Shown one piece after another: positions 23,972-32,748 of a stretch of 64,000 nucleotides of DNA (position 1 is the first letter of the stretch; each line of letters begins with the position of its first letter). A program made the position numbers and the translations under genes. The notes beneath the pieces were generated by a model. It saw only the letters and a program-made list of their open reading frames with translations. It did no database searches and was not told the DNA's origin. Location: NCBI RefSeq assembly GCF_030159255.1, contig NZ_BSCT01000033.1:32287-96286 (forward strand), read 5' to 3'. Origin of the DNA: Bradyrhizobium sp. SSBR45G. Its GTDB lineage: Bacteria; Pseudomonadota; Alphaproteobacteria; Rhizobiales; Xanthobacteraceae.

Positions 23972-25585
23972 TTACTGCACCTTCGGTAGGACCTCGAACT
24001 GGTGGAACGGGGGCGGCGACGACAGCGTCCATTCCAGCGTGGTCGCGCCCGGTCCCCACGGATTATTCGCGGCCTGCTGCTTGCGCACGAAGGCCTCGAC
24101 CACGCCGTAGATGAAGATCAGCACGCCGAAGGCCGAGATGTAGGAGCCGATCGACGACACCAGGTTCCAGCCGGCATAGGCATCGGGATAGTCGATGTAG
24201 CGGCGCGGCATGCCCGACAGGCCGAGGAAGTGCTGCGGGAAGAACACCAGATTCACGCCGACGAAGGTGACCCAGAAGTGCAGCTTGGCGACGCCCTCAT
24301 TGTACATGTAGCCGAACATCTTCGGGAACCAGTAGTACCAGCCGGCGAAGATCGCGAACACGGCGCCGAGCGACAGCACGTAGTGGAAGTGCGCGACGAC
24401 GTAGTACGTGTCCTGCAGCACGCGGTCGACGCCGGCATTCGCCAGCACGACGCCGGTGACGCCGCCGACCGTGAACAGGAAGATGAAGCCCACGGCCCAG
24501 ATCATCGGAGCGCGGAACTCGATCGAGCCGCCCCACATCGTGGCGATCCAGGAGAAGATCTTCACGCCGGTCGGCACCGCGATCACCATCGTGGCGGCGA
24601 CGAAATAGGCCTGCGTCGCCGAGGACATGCCGACCGTGTACATGTGGTGCGCCCACACTACGAAGCCGATGCCGCCGATCGCGACCATGGCGTAGGCCAT
24701 GCCGAGATAGCCGAACACCGGCTTGCGCGAGAAGGTGGAGACGATCTGGCTGATCATGCCGAAGCCGGGCAGGATCAGGATGTACACTTCGGGGTGACCG
24801 AAGAACCAGAACAAATGCTGGAACAGCACCGGGTCGCCGCCGCCGGCCGCATCGAAGAAGGTGGTGCCGAAATTGCGGTCGGTCAGCATCATCGTGATCG
24901 CGCCGGCCAGCACCGGCAGCGACAGCAGCAGCAGGAACACCGTCACCAGCACCGACCACACGAACAGCGGCATCTTGTGCAGGGTCATGCCCGGCGCGCG
25001 CATGTTGAAGATCGTGGTGATGAAGTTGATCGAGCCGAGGATCGACGACGCACCAGCCAGATGCAGCGACAGGATCGCGAAATCGACCGCGGGGCCCGGA
25101 TGGCCCGATGTCGACAGCGGCACATACATCGTCCAGCCGGCGCCGACGCCGTTGGCACCGGCCTCGCCCTCGACGAAGGTCGACGTCAGGAGCAGCGCGA
25201 ACGAGGCCGGCAGCAGCCAGAACGAGATGTTGTTCATGCGCGGGAACGCCATGTCCGGCGCCCCGATCATCAACGGCACCATCCAGTTGCCGAAGCCGCC
25301 GATCATCGCCGGCATCACCATGAAGAAAATCATGATCAGGCCGTGGCTGGTGACGAACACGTTGTAGGTGTGACTCTCGTGGAAGAGCTGCACGCCCGGA
25401 TACATCAGCTCGATGCGGATCGCGACCGACATCGCGCCGCCGATCAGGCCGGCGAACACGGCGAAGATCAGATACATCGTGCCGATGTCTTTGTGGTTGG
25501 TCGAATACAGCCAGCGCCGCCACCCGGTTGGATGGTCGTGCGCATGATCGTCATGGCCGGTGTGTGTCGCTACGTTCGTCGCCAT
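23972..25585 (-). CDS. ctaD: Cytochrome c oxidase subunit I (aa3-type)
   Basis: 537 residues, twelve membrane helices. Catalytic-core signatures are present: WRRWLYSTNHKDIGTMYL at the start, the haem a ligand region (TSHGLIMIFFMVMPAMIGGFGNW), FWFFGHPEVYILILPGFG with the CuB histidine and its cross-linked tyrosine, and the late histidines in YYVVAHFHYVLSLG. The Glu-containing HPEVY pattern marks a type A1 haem-copper oxidase. It lies 68 bases downstream of ctaC. Confidence 0.97.
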   Translation of the reverse strand: MATNVATHTGHDDHAHDHPTGWRRWLYSTNHKDIGTMYLIFAVFAGLIGGAMSVAIRIELMYPGVQLFHESHTYNVFVTSHGLIMIFFMVMPAMIGGFGNWMVPLMIGAPDMAFPRMNNISFWLLPASFALLLTSTFVEGEAGANGVGAGWTMYVPLSTSGHPGPAVDFAILSLHLAGASSILGSINFITTIFNMRAPGMTLHKMPLFVWSVLVTVFLLLLSLPVLAGAITMMLTDRNFGTTFFDAAGGGDPVLFQHLFWFFGHPEVYILILPGFGMISQIVSTFSRKPVFGYLGMAYAMVAIGGIGFVVWAHHMYTVGMSSATQAYFVAATMVIAVPTGVKIFSWIATMWGGSIEFRAPMIWAVGFIFLFTVGGVTGVVLANAGVDRVLQDTYYVVAHFHYVLSLGAVFAIFAGWYYWFPKMFGYMYNEGVAKLHFWVTFVGVNLVFFPQHFLGLSGMPRRYIDYPDAYAGWNLVSSIGSYISAFGVLIFIYGVVEAFVRKQQAANNPWGPGATTLEWTLSSPPPFHQFEVLPKVQ

Positions 25586-25653
25586 TGTCCAATCCTCAGT
25601 GTCCCCGGTGGGCCGCCAGAGGCGGCCTCAATTTCGCGTTACGTCCCCGCCGA

Positions 25654-26493
25654 TTACTGCGACACGCCCGCAGCGGACGCGTAGGTCGAGGTCGGTGCGC
25701 TGGCGTACTTCTTCTTGGCGTCCTCGATCCAGGCGGTGAACTCCTGGTCGCTGACGACGCGCACCGCGATCGGCATGTAGGCGTGGTCCTTGCCGCACAG
25801 CTCCGAGCACTGGCCGTAATACATGCCGACCTTGGTCGCCTTGAACCAGGTCTCGTTGAGGCGGCCGGGGATGGCGTCGACCTTGATGCCGAACGACGGC
25901 ACCGCGAACGAATGGATGACGTCGGCACCGGTGGTCTGGACGCGAATCACCTTGTTGACCGGCACGACCATCTCATTGTCGACCGCGAGCAGACGCGGCT
26001 TCTTGTCCTGCGCCATCAGCGAGTCGAACTCGAACTTGCCGTTATCAGGATAGGCGTAGCTCCAGTACCACTGCTTGCCGGTCGCCTTGATCGTCAGATC
26101 GGCGTTCGGAACGTCGAGTTCGAGGAACAGGAGACGGAACGACGGCACCGCGATGGTGACCAGGATCAGCACCGGGATCAGCGTCCACGCCACCTCGAGC
26201 AGCGTGTTGTGCGTGGTCTGCGACGGCACCGGGTTGGCGCGCGCGTTGAACTTGACGACCACTGCGACGAGCAGCGCCAGCACGAACAGCGTGATGATGG
26301 TGATGATCGCCAGCAGCAATCCGTGGAACCAGGTGATGTTCTCCATCACCGGCGTCGCGGCTTCCTGCAGCTTGTATTCCCATGGCGCCGGCTGCCCCGT
26401 CTCGGCAAACGCCGAACCACCCGACACGAGCGTCATGCCCGTTGCGGCCAACCCCAGCAAGCAGGCGCTCAATTGGCCTTTCGACATCTTCAT
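25654..26493 (-). CDS. ctaC: Cytochrome c oxidase subunit II
   Basis: 279 residues: signal peptide, two membrane helices (LLLAIITIITLFVLALLVAV and VAWTLIPVLILVTIAVP), then a periplasmic cupredoxin domain with the CuA site GQCSELCGKDHAYMPI (two Cys, His, Met) and its distal His in VIHSFAVPSFG. It receives electrons from cytochrome c. It is the first gene of the cta cluster, with an upstream region of nearly 500 bases. Confidence 0.97.
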   Translation of the reverse strand: MKMSKGQLSACLLGLAATGMTLVSGGSAFAETGQPAPWEYKLQEAATPVMENITWFHGLLLAIITIITLFVLALLVAVVVKFNARANPVPSQTTHNTLLEVAWTLIPVLILVTIAVPSFRLLFLELDVPNADLTIKATGKQWYWSYAYPDNGKFEFDSLMAQDKKPRLLAVDNEMVVPVNKVIRVQTTGADVIHSFAVPSFGIKVDAIPGRLNETWFKATKVGMYYGQCSELCGKDHAYMPIAVRVVSDQEFTAWIEDAKKKYASAPTSTYASAAGVSQ

Positions 26494-26969
26494 GTCGTCG
26501 CGCTCCCTTCAGAACTTTCCCCCTCGGCGCACCGCCCGATTCACGTGGCGCGCCGTCGATCCGCTCTCCTGACAATTGGCCTTCGGGCGGACGCTTGAGA
26601 AAAGCACCTTGGCCAGTTCACTGGAATGACGAAATCTTTCTTCTCAAACCATAATTCTTGACCTATCGCAATGCAGTCTTAAGCCGGATATCGCGCGCGG
26701 CGCCGTTCGTGACGGCACGTTGATTTTTCCGAGAAATTGCTGCATGCCGTGGTTTCGCGGGCAACGGGCGCTTGACAGCCGTGCGGCGCGATGTAGGCAA
26801 CGGACTGCGGCCGTTTGCGCGGCTGATTCGACGGGGCGCAGCGGCCGTGCACCAGGGGTGCGGCCTTATTTCGTATCGTTTCGTGCCGTACGCTGCTGGC
26901 GCTGTCCTCATGACGCCATCATTGCCGTATCATGGCGTCGGATGCGCAGATCACCCACAGGAAATTGTC
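26494..26969. other. Divergent intergenic region ctaC / ialB-like
   Basis: 476 bases. It must carry the cta promoter, but I found no unambiguous -35/-10 pair. The stretch around 26620-26690 is relatively AT-rich (TTCTTCTCAAACCATAATTC), the likeliest place for it. No coding signal or RNA recognised. Confidence 0.45.
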
Positions 26970-27605
26970 ATGGCACCGACCCGGAGCAGGGTTTCAACGG
27001 ACAGGGCAGCTGACATGTCGACCCCAGCTGCGAGTGACTCGCGCGGTTTGTGCCGATTCAGCGCGGTGCGTGAACGACTCACGACCAGCGCCGCTGTCAT
27101 GACCCGGCTCGCAGCCGCGACGGTGCTCGCGCTGACGCTCGCGACAGCCATCGGCATGAGGCAGCCGGCGCTGGCGCAGGGCGCGGTGCGCTCGGTGCAT
27201 GGCGACTGGCAGATCCGCTGCGACACGCCGCCGGGCGCGCAGGCCGAGCAGTGCGCCCTGATTCAGAGCGTGGTCGCCGAGGACCGCTCCAATGCCGGCC
27301 TCACCGTGATCATGCTGAAGACCGCCGACCAGAAGAGCCGGCTGATGCGCGTGGTCGCACCGCTCGGCGTGCTCCTGCCCTCCGGCCTCGGCCTCAAGCT
27401 CGACAACCAGGACGTCGGCCGCGCCGGCTTCGTGCGCTGCCTGCCGAATGGCTGCGTCGCCGAGGTGGTGCTCGAGGACAAGCTGCTCGGCCAGCTGAAG
27501 ACGGCGAAGACCGCGACCTTCATTATCTTCGAGACGCCGGAGGAAGGCATCGGCTTCCCGCTCAGCCTGAACGGGCTTGCCGACGGTTTCGACAAGCTAC
27601 CCTGA
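26970..27605 (+). CDS. Invasion-associated locus B (IalB) family exported protein
   Basis: 211 residues from the ATG at 26970, which has AGGA seven bases upstream. An in-frame ATG at 27099 gives a tidier signal peptide (TRLAAATVLALTLATAIGM..ALAQ), so the true start is uncertain. The mature IalB domain reads VHGDWQIRCDTPPGAQAEQCALIQ, then GRAGFVRCLPNGCVAEVVLE and FIIFETPEEGIGFPLSLNGL, with four cysteines probably in two disulfides. The family was named from Bartonella invasion but is widespread in harmless alphaproteobacteria as a periplasmic protein of unknown function. Confidence 0.85.
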   Translation: MAPTRSRVSTDRAADMSTPAASDSRGLCRFSAVRERLTTSAAVMTRLAAATVLALTLATAIGMRQPALAQGAVRSVHGDWQIRCDTPPGAQAEQCALIQSVVAEDRSNAGLTVIMLKTADQKSRLMRVVAPLGVLLPSGLGLKLDNQDVGRAGFVRCLPNGCVAEVVLEDKLLGQLKTAKTATFIIFETPEEGIGFPLSLNGLADGFDKLP

Positions 27606-27701
27606 CGTCTCGACTGATTGACATCAATTTCCGACGTCCGCTGATGTGATCAGACTGGCGTGATCGATCCGGCCCAAGTGCCGTCGCAGCCACACCGTCG
27701 C

Positions 27702-28202
27702 TCAGCGCCGCCCGTCGAGGGCCAGGGCCATCACGAGCAGCGTCTTGTCGAAGCCGTCATCACCGGCCTCCCGCGGCTGCACCGCCTTGAGCAGGAATCC
27801 TGCCTTCTGGTAGAGCCGGATCGCATTGGTGTTGCTGCGGTAAACCGTGAGCTCGACGCGCGAGAAGCCGGCCGCCTGCGCCGCCTCCAGGGCCGCGGTC
27901 ATGAGGCGCCGCCCGATCCCCTGGTGTCGAAACTGCGGCAATAGGCCCATGCCGAGCACCCCGATCCGGGCATCGATTGGCCCTGATTTGGGCGTCACAT
28001 CGCACCAGCCGACCACCTCGGCGGCGGAGATTGCGACGAATTGCGGGTATCCTTCGTGGATGTTGTTCAGAATGAAGGCGCGCGTCGACTCGAGCGGCGG
28101 CGCCTGCACGAAGGACAGATAGCGCCGTTCGCGCGCGACGCAGTCCAGCGTGCGATGAAAGCTCTCGATGTGAGCGGCCGTAATGGGAACGATCTCAACC
28201 AT
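27702..28202 (-). CDS. GNAT N-acetyltransferase
   Basis: 166 residues. The acetyl-CoA loop is MGLLPQFRHQGIGRRLMTAALEAA, followed by FSRVELTVYRSNTNAIRLYQKAGF, standard GNAT motifs A and B. The N-terminal half (ERRYLSFVQAPPLESTRAFI) resembles acetyltransferases acting on amines or aminoglycoside-like compounds, but the substrate cannot be read from sequence. The long open frame upstream of its ATG at 28200-28202 is antisense to tldD and not part of the protein. Confidence 0.9.
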   Translation of the reverse strand: MVEIVPITAAHIESFHRTLDCVARERRYLSFVQAPPLESTRAFILNNIHEGYPQFVAISAAEVVGWCDVTPKSGPIDARIGVLGMGLLPQFRHQGIGRRLMTAALEAAQAAGFSRVELTVYRSNTNAIRLYQKAGFLLKAVQPREAGDDGFDKTLLVMALALDGRR

Positions 28203-28286
28203 GTCCGTTCGGTAATCATCCTGCCCCTCGCGCCCCGGCGTCAAAACAACTATCTTGGAATGAACGCTCCGACAACGGATTGACCC

Positions 28287-29711
28287 ATGACCGCTCCCAC
28301 CACTTCCCTGCTCGAACGCGCCAACCTGGATCGCGATGCGGTCCGGAGCGAGGTCGCGCGCGGCCTGGCCGGCGCCGATGACGGCGAATTGTTCTTCGAA
28401 TACAGCCAGACCGAGGCGCTGACCTTCGACAATGGCCGGCTCAAGCAGGCAACCTATGACACCAGCCAGGGTTTTGGCCTGCGCGCGGTGAAGGATGATG
28501 CGGTCGGCTACGCGCATTCCTCCGACGTGTCGCTGCCGGCGCTGATGCGCGCGGCCGATGCGGTCAGCGCGGTCAGGGGCGGCTATTCCGGCACGTTCGC
28601 CAGCGCGCCGCCGCACACCAACGTCCGGCTCTATGCCGACGACAATCCGCTCGATGCGCCGGGCTTCGAGAGCAAGGTCAAGCTGCTCGGCGAGATCGAC
28701 GCCTATCTGCGCGACAAGGATCCGCGCGTGCGCCAGGTGACGGTGAGCCTCGGCGCGACCTGGCAGGTCGTGGAAATCCTGCGGCCCGACGGCGAGAGCT
28801 ATCGCGACATCCGTCCGCTGGTGCGCGTCAACGTCTCCGTGGTTGCAGGCCAGGGCGATCGCCAGGAGAGCGGCAGCAAGGGCTATGGCGGCCGCGAGCC
28901 CTATGCCCGCTTCATCGAGACCAAGGCGTGGCGCGAGGCCGCCGACGGCGCACTGCGCGAGGCGCTGGTCAATCTCGAATCTGTCCCCGCCCCCGCCGGC
29001 GAGATGGACGTCGTGCTCGGCGCCGGCTGGCCCGGCGTGATGCTGCACGAGGCGGTCGGCCATGGGCTGGAAGGCGACTTCAACCGCAAGAAGACGTCGG
29101 CCTTCGCCGGATTGATGGGCAAGTCCGTCGCCGCCAAGGGCGTCACCGTGGTCGATGACGGCACCATGGCCTCGCGCCGCGGCTCGCTGTCGATCGACGA
29201 CGAGGGCACGCCGACCAGCCGCACCGTGCTGATCGAGGACGGCATCCTGGTCGGCTACATGCAGGACCGCCAGAACGCGCGGCTGATGAACATGGCGCCG
29301 ACCGGCAATGGCCGCCGCCAGGGCTATGCGCATGTCCCGATGCCGCGCATGACCAACACCTACATGCTGCCCGGCGAGCGCGATCCCGCCGAGATCATCG
29401 CCTCCGTCAAGAACGGCATCTACGCCGTCAATTTCGGCGGCGGCCAGGTCGACATCACCTCGGGCAAATACGTGTTTCAGTGCACTGAGGCCTACAGGAT
29501 CGAGGACGGCAAGGTCGGCGCGCCGGTGAAGGGCGCGATGCTGATCGGCAACGGCCCGACGGATCTGAACCGCATCAGCATGATCGGCAACGATTTGTCG
29601 CTCGACACCGGCATCGGCACCTGCGGCAAGAACGGCCAGGGCGTGCCGGTCGGCGTCGGACAGCCGACGCTGCGCATGGACCGCATCACTGTTGGAGGCA
29701 CGGGCCGATGA
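28287..29711 (+). CDS. tldD: TldD metalloprotease subunit
   Basis: 474 residues. The metalloprotease motif HExxxH is H254-E255-...-H259 in LHEAVGHGLEGDFNRKKTS; downstream the C-terminal domain has SRTVLIEDGILVGYMQDRQNARLM and IDDEGTPTS. TldD pairs with TldE/PmbA to degrade unfolded or modified peptides (microcin B17 processing in E. coli). No tldE is in this window. It overlaps lepB-like by four bases (ATGA), which is unusual company. Confidence 0.95.
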   Translation: MTAPTTSLLERANLDRDAVRSEVARGLAGADDGELFFEYSQTEALTFDNGRLKQATYDTSQGFGLRAVKDDAVGYAHSSDVSLPALMRAADAVSAVRGGYSGTFASAPPHTNVRLYADDNPLDAPGFESKVKLLGEIDAYLRDKDPRVRQVTVSLGATWQVVEILRPDGESYRDIRPLVRVNVSVVAGQGDRQESGSKGYGGREPYARFIETKAWREAADGALREALVNLESVPAPAGEMDVVLGAGWPGVMLHEAVGHGLEGDFNRKKTSAFAGLMGKSVAAKGVTVVDDGTMASRRGSLSIDDEGTPTSRTVLIEDGILVGYMQDRQNARLMNMAPTGNGRRQGYAHVPMPRMTNTYMLPGERDPAEIIASVKNGIYAVNFGGGQVDITSGKYVFQCTEAYRIEDGKVGAPVKGAMLIGNGPTDLNRISMIGNDLSLDTGIGTCGKNGQGVPVGVGQPTLRMDRITVGGTGR

Positions 29712-30499
29712 GCCTCGAGAAGACGTCTACGAGCAAGATCCGGACGAAAGCCCCGCTGAAGGAAACGACGTGGGGCGGGCAGATCGTGCAACTCCTCGCC
29801 GTCGTCGGGGTCGTATTCCTCGCCAAGGGCGCGATCGCCGAGCCGTTCTACGTGCCGTCGGGCTCGATGGAGCCGACCCTGCTGATCGGCGACGCGCTGC
29901 TGGCGTCGAAATTCCCCTATGGCTACGGCACATCGTCGCTGCCGATGCAGATCACGCTGCCGGAGACGGGACGGCTGTTCGGCGAGACGCCGAAGCGCGG
30001 CGACGTCGTCGTGTTCCGCTGGCCGGGCGACACCTCGCAGGCCTGGGTCAAGCGCGTCGTCGGCCTGCCGGGCGATCGCATCCAGATGCGCCAGGGCCAG
30101 CTCTACATCAACGGCGAGGCCGCCGCGCTCAAGCCGGATGGCATCGGCGACGCCGAGGACGACAGCGGCCGCAACGAGCCGGCCTATCGCTATGTCGAGA
30201 CATTGCCGAACGGCGTGTCGCATCTGATCTTCAAGATGCGCGACAACGGCCGCCTGGACAACACGCCGGAAGTGGCCGTGCCACCGGGCAAGCTGTTCGT
30301 GCTCGGCGACAACCGAGACAACTCCGCCGACAGCCGCGTGTCCCTGCGCGACGGCGGTGTCGGCCTGCTGCCGATCGACAATCTGGTCGGTCGCGCCGAT
30401 GCGGTGGTCGGCTCCTGGGATCTCGGCTTCAAGAACCAGCCGGTCTGGGCCTGGCTGTCGGGTTTCCGGCTCGACCGCTTCTTCACCGCGGTGCGCTGA
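29708..30499 (+). CDS. lepB: Signal peptidase I
   Basis: 263 residues. One N-terminal membrane segment (IVQLLAVVGVVFLAKGAIAEPFYVP) is followed by the catalytic serine S53 in PSGSMEPTLLIGD and the general-base lysine K115 in AWVKRVVGLPGDRI. The box E motif FVLGDNRDNSADSR is intact. It cleaves signal peptides on the periplasmic face. Its start overlaps the tldD stop, giving translational coupling. This may be a second copy besides the usual lepB of the rnc-era operon; that cannot be judged from the window. Confidence 0.95.
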   Translation: MSLEKTSTSKIRTKAPLKETTWGGQIVQLLAVVGVVFLAKGAIAEPFYVPSGSMEPTLLIGDALLASKFPYGYGTSSLPMQITLPETGRLFGETPKRGDVVVFRWPGDTSQAWVKRVVGLPGDRIQMRQGQLYINGEAAALKPDGIGDAEDDSGRNEPAYRYVETLPNGVSHLIFKMRDNGRLDNTPEVAVPPGKLFVLGDNRDNSADSRVSLRDGGVGLLPIDNLVGRADAVVGSWDLGFKNQPVWAWLSGFRLDRFFTAVR

Positions 30500-30512
30500 A
30501 CGGGCGGGCCTC

Positions 30513-30851
30513 GTGACCTTCGACGATGTCAGGGCAATCGCGCTGGCATGGCCGGAGGTCGAGGACGGCACGTCCTACGGCACGCTTGCGCTGAAGGTGC
30601 GCAAGAAGATGCTGGCGCGGCTGAAGGAGGACGGGGACAGCCTCGTGCTGCCCGGCGTGCCGCCGGACGAACGCGCAATGCTGGTCGAGAGCCGGCCGAA
30701 GCTGTTCTATTTCACTGATCATTATCTCGATTATCCGATCGTGCTGCTGCGCCTGTCGCAGGCGCAGCGCGCCGACGTCGAGCCGCTGTTGCGCCGGCAA
30801 TGGCAGGCGCTGGCGTCGAAGAAGGCGCTCGCCACGGTGGATCGCGGCTGA
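30513..30851 (+). CDS. MmcQ/YjbR family DNA-binding-like protein
   Basis: 112 residues from a GTG at 30513, 13 bases after the lepB stop. Family features: VTFDDVRAIALAWPEVEDGTSYGTLALKVRKKMLARL at the start, LFYFTDHYLDYPIVLLRL in the middle, and an arginine-rich end. The fold is a double-wing CyaY-like domain; DNA binding was proposed but never well shown. Probably the third gene of the tldD-lepB transcript. Confidence 0.87.
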   Translation: MTFDDVRAIALAWPEVEDGTSYGTLALKVRKKMLARLKEDGDSLVLPGVPPDERAMLVESRPKLFYFTDHYLDYPIVLLRLSQAQRADVEPLLRRQWQALASKKALATVDRG

Positions 30852-30913
30852 AGCCGGCTGCGCGCCGCCCTCATCTCATGTATTGAACGTGTCGACGGCA
30901 CCCATGTTTCCTG

Positions 30914-31498
30914 ATGCCATCGACCGCCATGACCGAAGACGAGTTTATCGCAGCCGCGCTGCGCAATCCCATCAACACGGCCATCATTCGTGTGCTGCGG
31001 GAAACGGCCTTGCCTGATGCGTGGCTCGTCTCCGGCTGCCTGGTTCAGACCGTCTGGAACATCCGCACCGGCCGTCCCGTCGACCACGGCATTCTCGACT
31101 ACGATGTCTTCTACTCCGATCCCGACACATCCTGGGAGGCAGAGGACGCCGTCATCAAACGCGTCGCGTCGCAGCTTGCGGGTATCGATGCCAAGGTCGA
31201 AGTGCGCAACCAAGCCCGCGTCCATCTGTGGTATCCCGCCAAGCACGGCCGCCCCTACCCGCCGTTGAGGCGATCGACCGACGGCATCGATCGCTTTCTC
31301 ACAGCGAACACGCAGGTCGGCCTCCGGCCCGTTGCCGATGGGTACGAGCTCTATGCGCCCAAGGGTCTCGCCGACATCGCGCAGATGATCGTGCGACCGA
31401 ACCATACGGCCAACTTTTCGGCGGCGAACTACGCGGCCAAGGCGACGCGCTGGAAGGCGCTATGGCCGGAGATCAAGGTGATCGCTGCTGAGGCGTGA
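30914..31498 (+). CDS. Nucleotidyltransferase-like protein (DUF925 family)
   Basis: 194 residues. Recognisable by LVSGCLVQTVWNIRTGRPVDHGILDYDVFYSDPD, where the DxD-like acidic pair (DYDVFYSD) sits in the position of nucleotidyltransferase catalytic aspartates, and by VRNQARVHLWYPAKHG and AKATRWKALWPEI at the end. Biochemical activity is unknown. The ATG at 30929 (MTEDEFIAAALRNP) is an equally good start. Confidence 0.82.
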   Translation: MPSTAMTEDEFIAAALRNPINTAIIRVLRETALPDAWLVSGCLVQTVWNIRTGRPVDHGILDYDVFYSDPDTSWEAEDAVIKRVASQLAGIDAKVEVRNQARVHLWYPAKHGRPYPPLRRSTDGIDRFLTANTQVGLRPVADGYELYAPKGLADIAQMIVRPNHTANFSAANYAAKATRWKALWPEIKVIAAEA

Positions 31499-31538
31499 GC
31501 GCGACTGGAGAGAATGAGAAGCACAACTCGCTCATCCC

Positions 31539-31638
31539 GTCATTCCGGGGCGCGCGCAGCGCGAGCCCGGAATCCATAACCACCATCGTGAGTATGGATT
31601 CCGGGCTCGTGCCGCTACGCGTCACGCCCCGGAATGAC
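31539..31638. repeat. Palindromic repeat, GTCATTCCGG family, copy 2
   Basis: Same unit as 14322-14415: opens GTCATTCCGGGGCGCG, closes CGCCCCGGAATGAC, with GAGCCCGGAATCCATAACCA inside. Immediately follows the nucleotidyltransferase-like gene and could terminate it. Confidence 0.8.
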
Positions 31639-31745
31639 ACTGAGTATGGTGCGCCAACGGTGCACGTCGCTTCAACGGTTATGATGGACAGCCTGCTCGC
31701 CAGCGAGGGCAAGGCCGCGACCTCGCCGGACGCGGGTCTACTCCG

Positions 31746-31820
31746 CGTCATTGCGAGCGCAGCGAAGCAATCCAGGACCGAGCAAGGTATCTGGATTGCT
31801 TCGCTGCGCTCGCAATGACG
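31746..31820. repeat. Perfect 30-bp-arm palindromic repeat, GTCATTGCGAG family
   Basis: Arms 31746-31775 and 31791-31820 are exact reverse complements with a 15-nt centre. Perfect conservation of a 30-bp stem implies recent arrival or active maintenance. Related copies are at 39615-39697 and, decayed, at 15320-15374. Confidence 0.85.
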
Positions 31821-31865
31821 GAAGCCCTTGTGAACGGCCGACGTTTGGCGCTCTCTCGTCGCGCG

Positions 31866-32534
31866 CTAGCGCACCACGCCCGAGGTGAACCCGGCCCGGC
31901 GCCGCGGCGGCTTGATTTCCTTTTTCAGGAAGCAGTGCGCCTCCTTGCCGGCATAGCCGGGCCGCGCAAAGGTCCAGGCGCGGCATTTGTTGTCGCCGGT
32001 GCAAGCGGCCTTGCAGATCTCCTCGGAGTCGGCCGCCTTTTCATCCTTCTTGTCCGGTGCCTTGTCGCCGGTCTTGTCTGCGCCCTTGTCGGCCGTCTTG
32101 TCGACCTTGTCGTTGGCCTTGAGATCGGTGGTCTTGATGTCGAAGCTGCGATAGTCGCCGCCGGGGCGGTCGATCGAGGTCTCGACGGCATCGTTGCGGA
32201 TCTCGACCACGCCGGCGCCGCGCACGCCGGAGACGCAGCAATTGTCGGGGACGCGCGCCGGCACGCTGTTCTTCAGCCAGCACACGGCGCCCGCTTCCAT
32301 GACCGTCGGATAGTTGAAGCTCCAGGCCCGGCAGCGCCGGTCATGCTCGCACAGCAGGGCGCAATCGGCCGGGTCGCCGGAAGCGACCGGCGCGCTCATA
32401 TAGTCGCCGCCCGGACGGTCGGAATAGGTTTGGGCATCGGCCGGCGTCAGGCAAGCGGAAGCGAGCAGGCAGGCGAGTGCCCGCAGCCATGCCCCGAGGA
32501 GGCGCCCCGTGCGCCGATGAAACATCCGACCCAT
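31866..32534 (-). CDS. Secreted protein with two PAN/Apple-like domains
   Basis: 222 residues. Signal peptide (LLGAWLRALACLLASACLTPADAQ), then a first PAN-like domain (SDRPGGDYMSAPV ... CALLCEHDRRCRAWSFNYP ... CWLKNSVP) and a second (DRPGGDYRSFDI ... ICKAACTGDNKCRAWTFARPG ... CFLKKEI). Between the elements of the second is a 30-residue insert of repeating D-K-x-x-D-K units. PAN domains mediate protein or carbohydrate contacts outside the membrane. The conserved DRPGGDY before each domain marks an internal duplication. Confidence 0.85.
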   Translation of the reverse strand: MGRMFHRRTGRLLGAWLRALACLLASACLTPADAQTYSDRPGGDYMSAPVASGDPADCALLCEHDRRCRAWSFNYPTVMEAGAVCWLKNSVPARVPDNCCVSGVRGAGVVEIRNDAVETSIDRPGGDYRSFDIKTTDLKANDKVDKTADKGADKTGDKAPDKKDEKAADSEEICKAACTGDNKCRAWTFARPGYAGKEAHCFLKKEIKPPRRRAGFTSGVVR

Positions 32535-32748
32535 TGTTAACGCTTGAGTTTTCTTCGCGTGTTTGGGCGGTCATTTGATCGCCACGAACCTGTATGGCGG
32601 ATGAACGGCTCCGACGCTTGGGAGGCGCTGAAGGCATAGCTGCGGCATACCTGCGCCAAACCGGACGGGAGACACAAACGGCAACAAAAAGGGGCGCGCG
32701 AGCCGCCCTCCGTCAGACCAGAACCGGCCTGTTTGCCGCTGAAGACCG

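Noticed and set aside
21260..23989. Very long open frame opposite ctaE-ctaG-ctaB
   Set aside because: Its translation is Arg/His/Gly-rich without domains and runs antisense to three well-identified genes; it is a by-product of high GC codon bias.
23846..23990. Plus-strand mini-gene after AAAGGAGCTGAACCA at 23845
   Set aside because: The ribosome-binding-like match is good, but the short product is Arg-rich, lacks any conserved pattern, and lies opposite the ctaB/ctaD junction.
24002..25684. Long plus-strand frame across ctaD
   Set aside because: Antisense to subunit I with no recognisable protein features.
27702..29333. GNAT gene extended upstream to a 543-residue protein
   Set aside because: The extra N-terminal part lies antisense to tldD and is low-complexity; the GNAT domain has its own ATG at 28200-28202.
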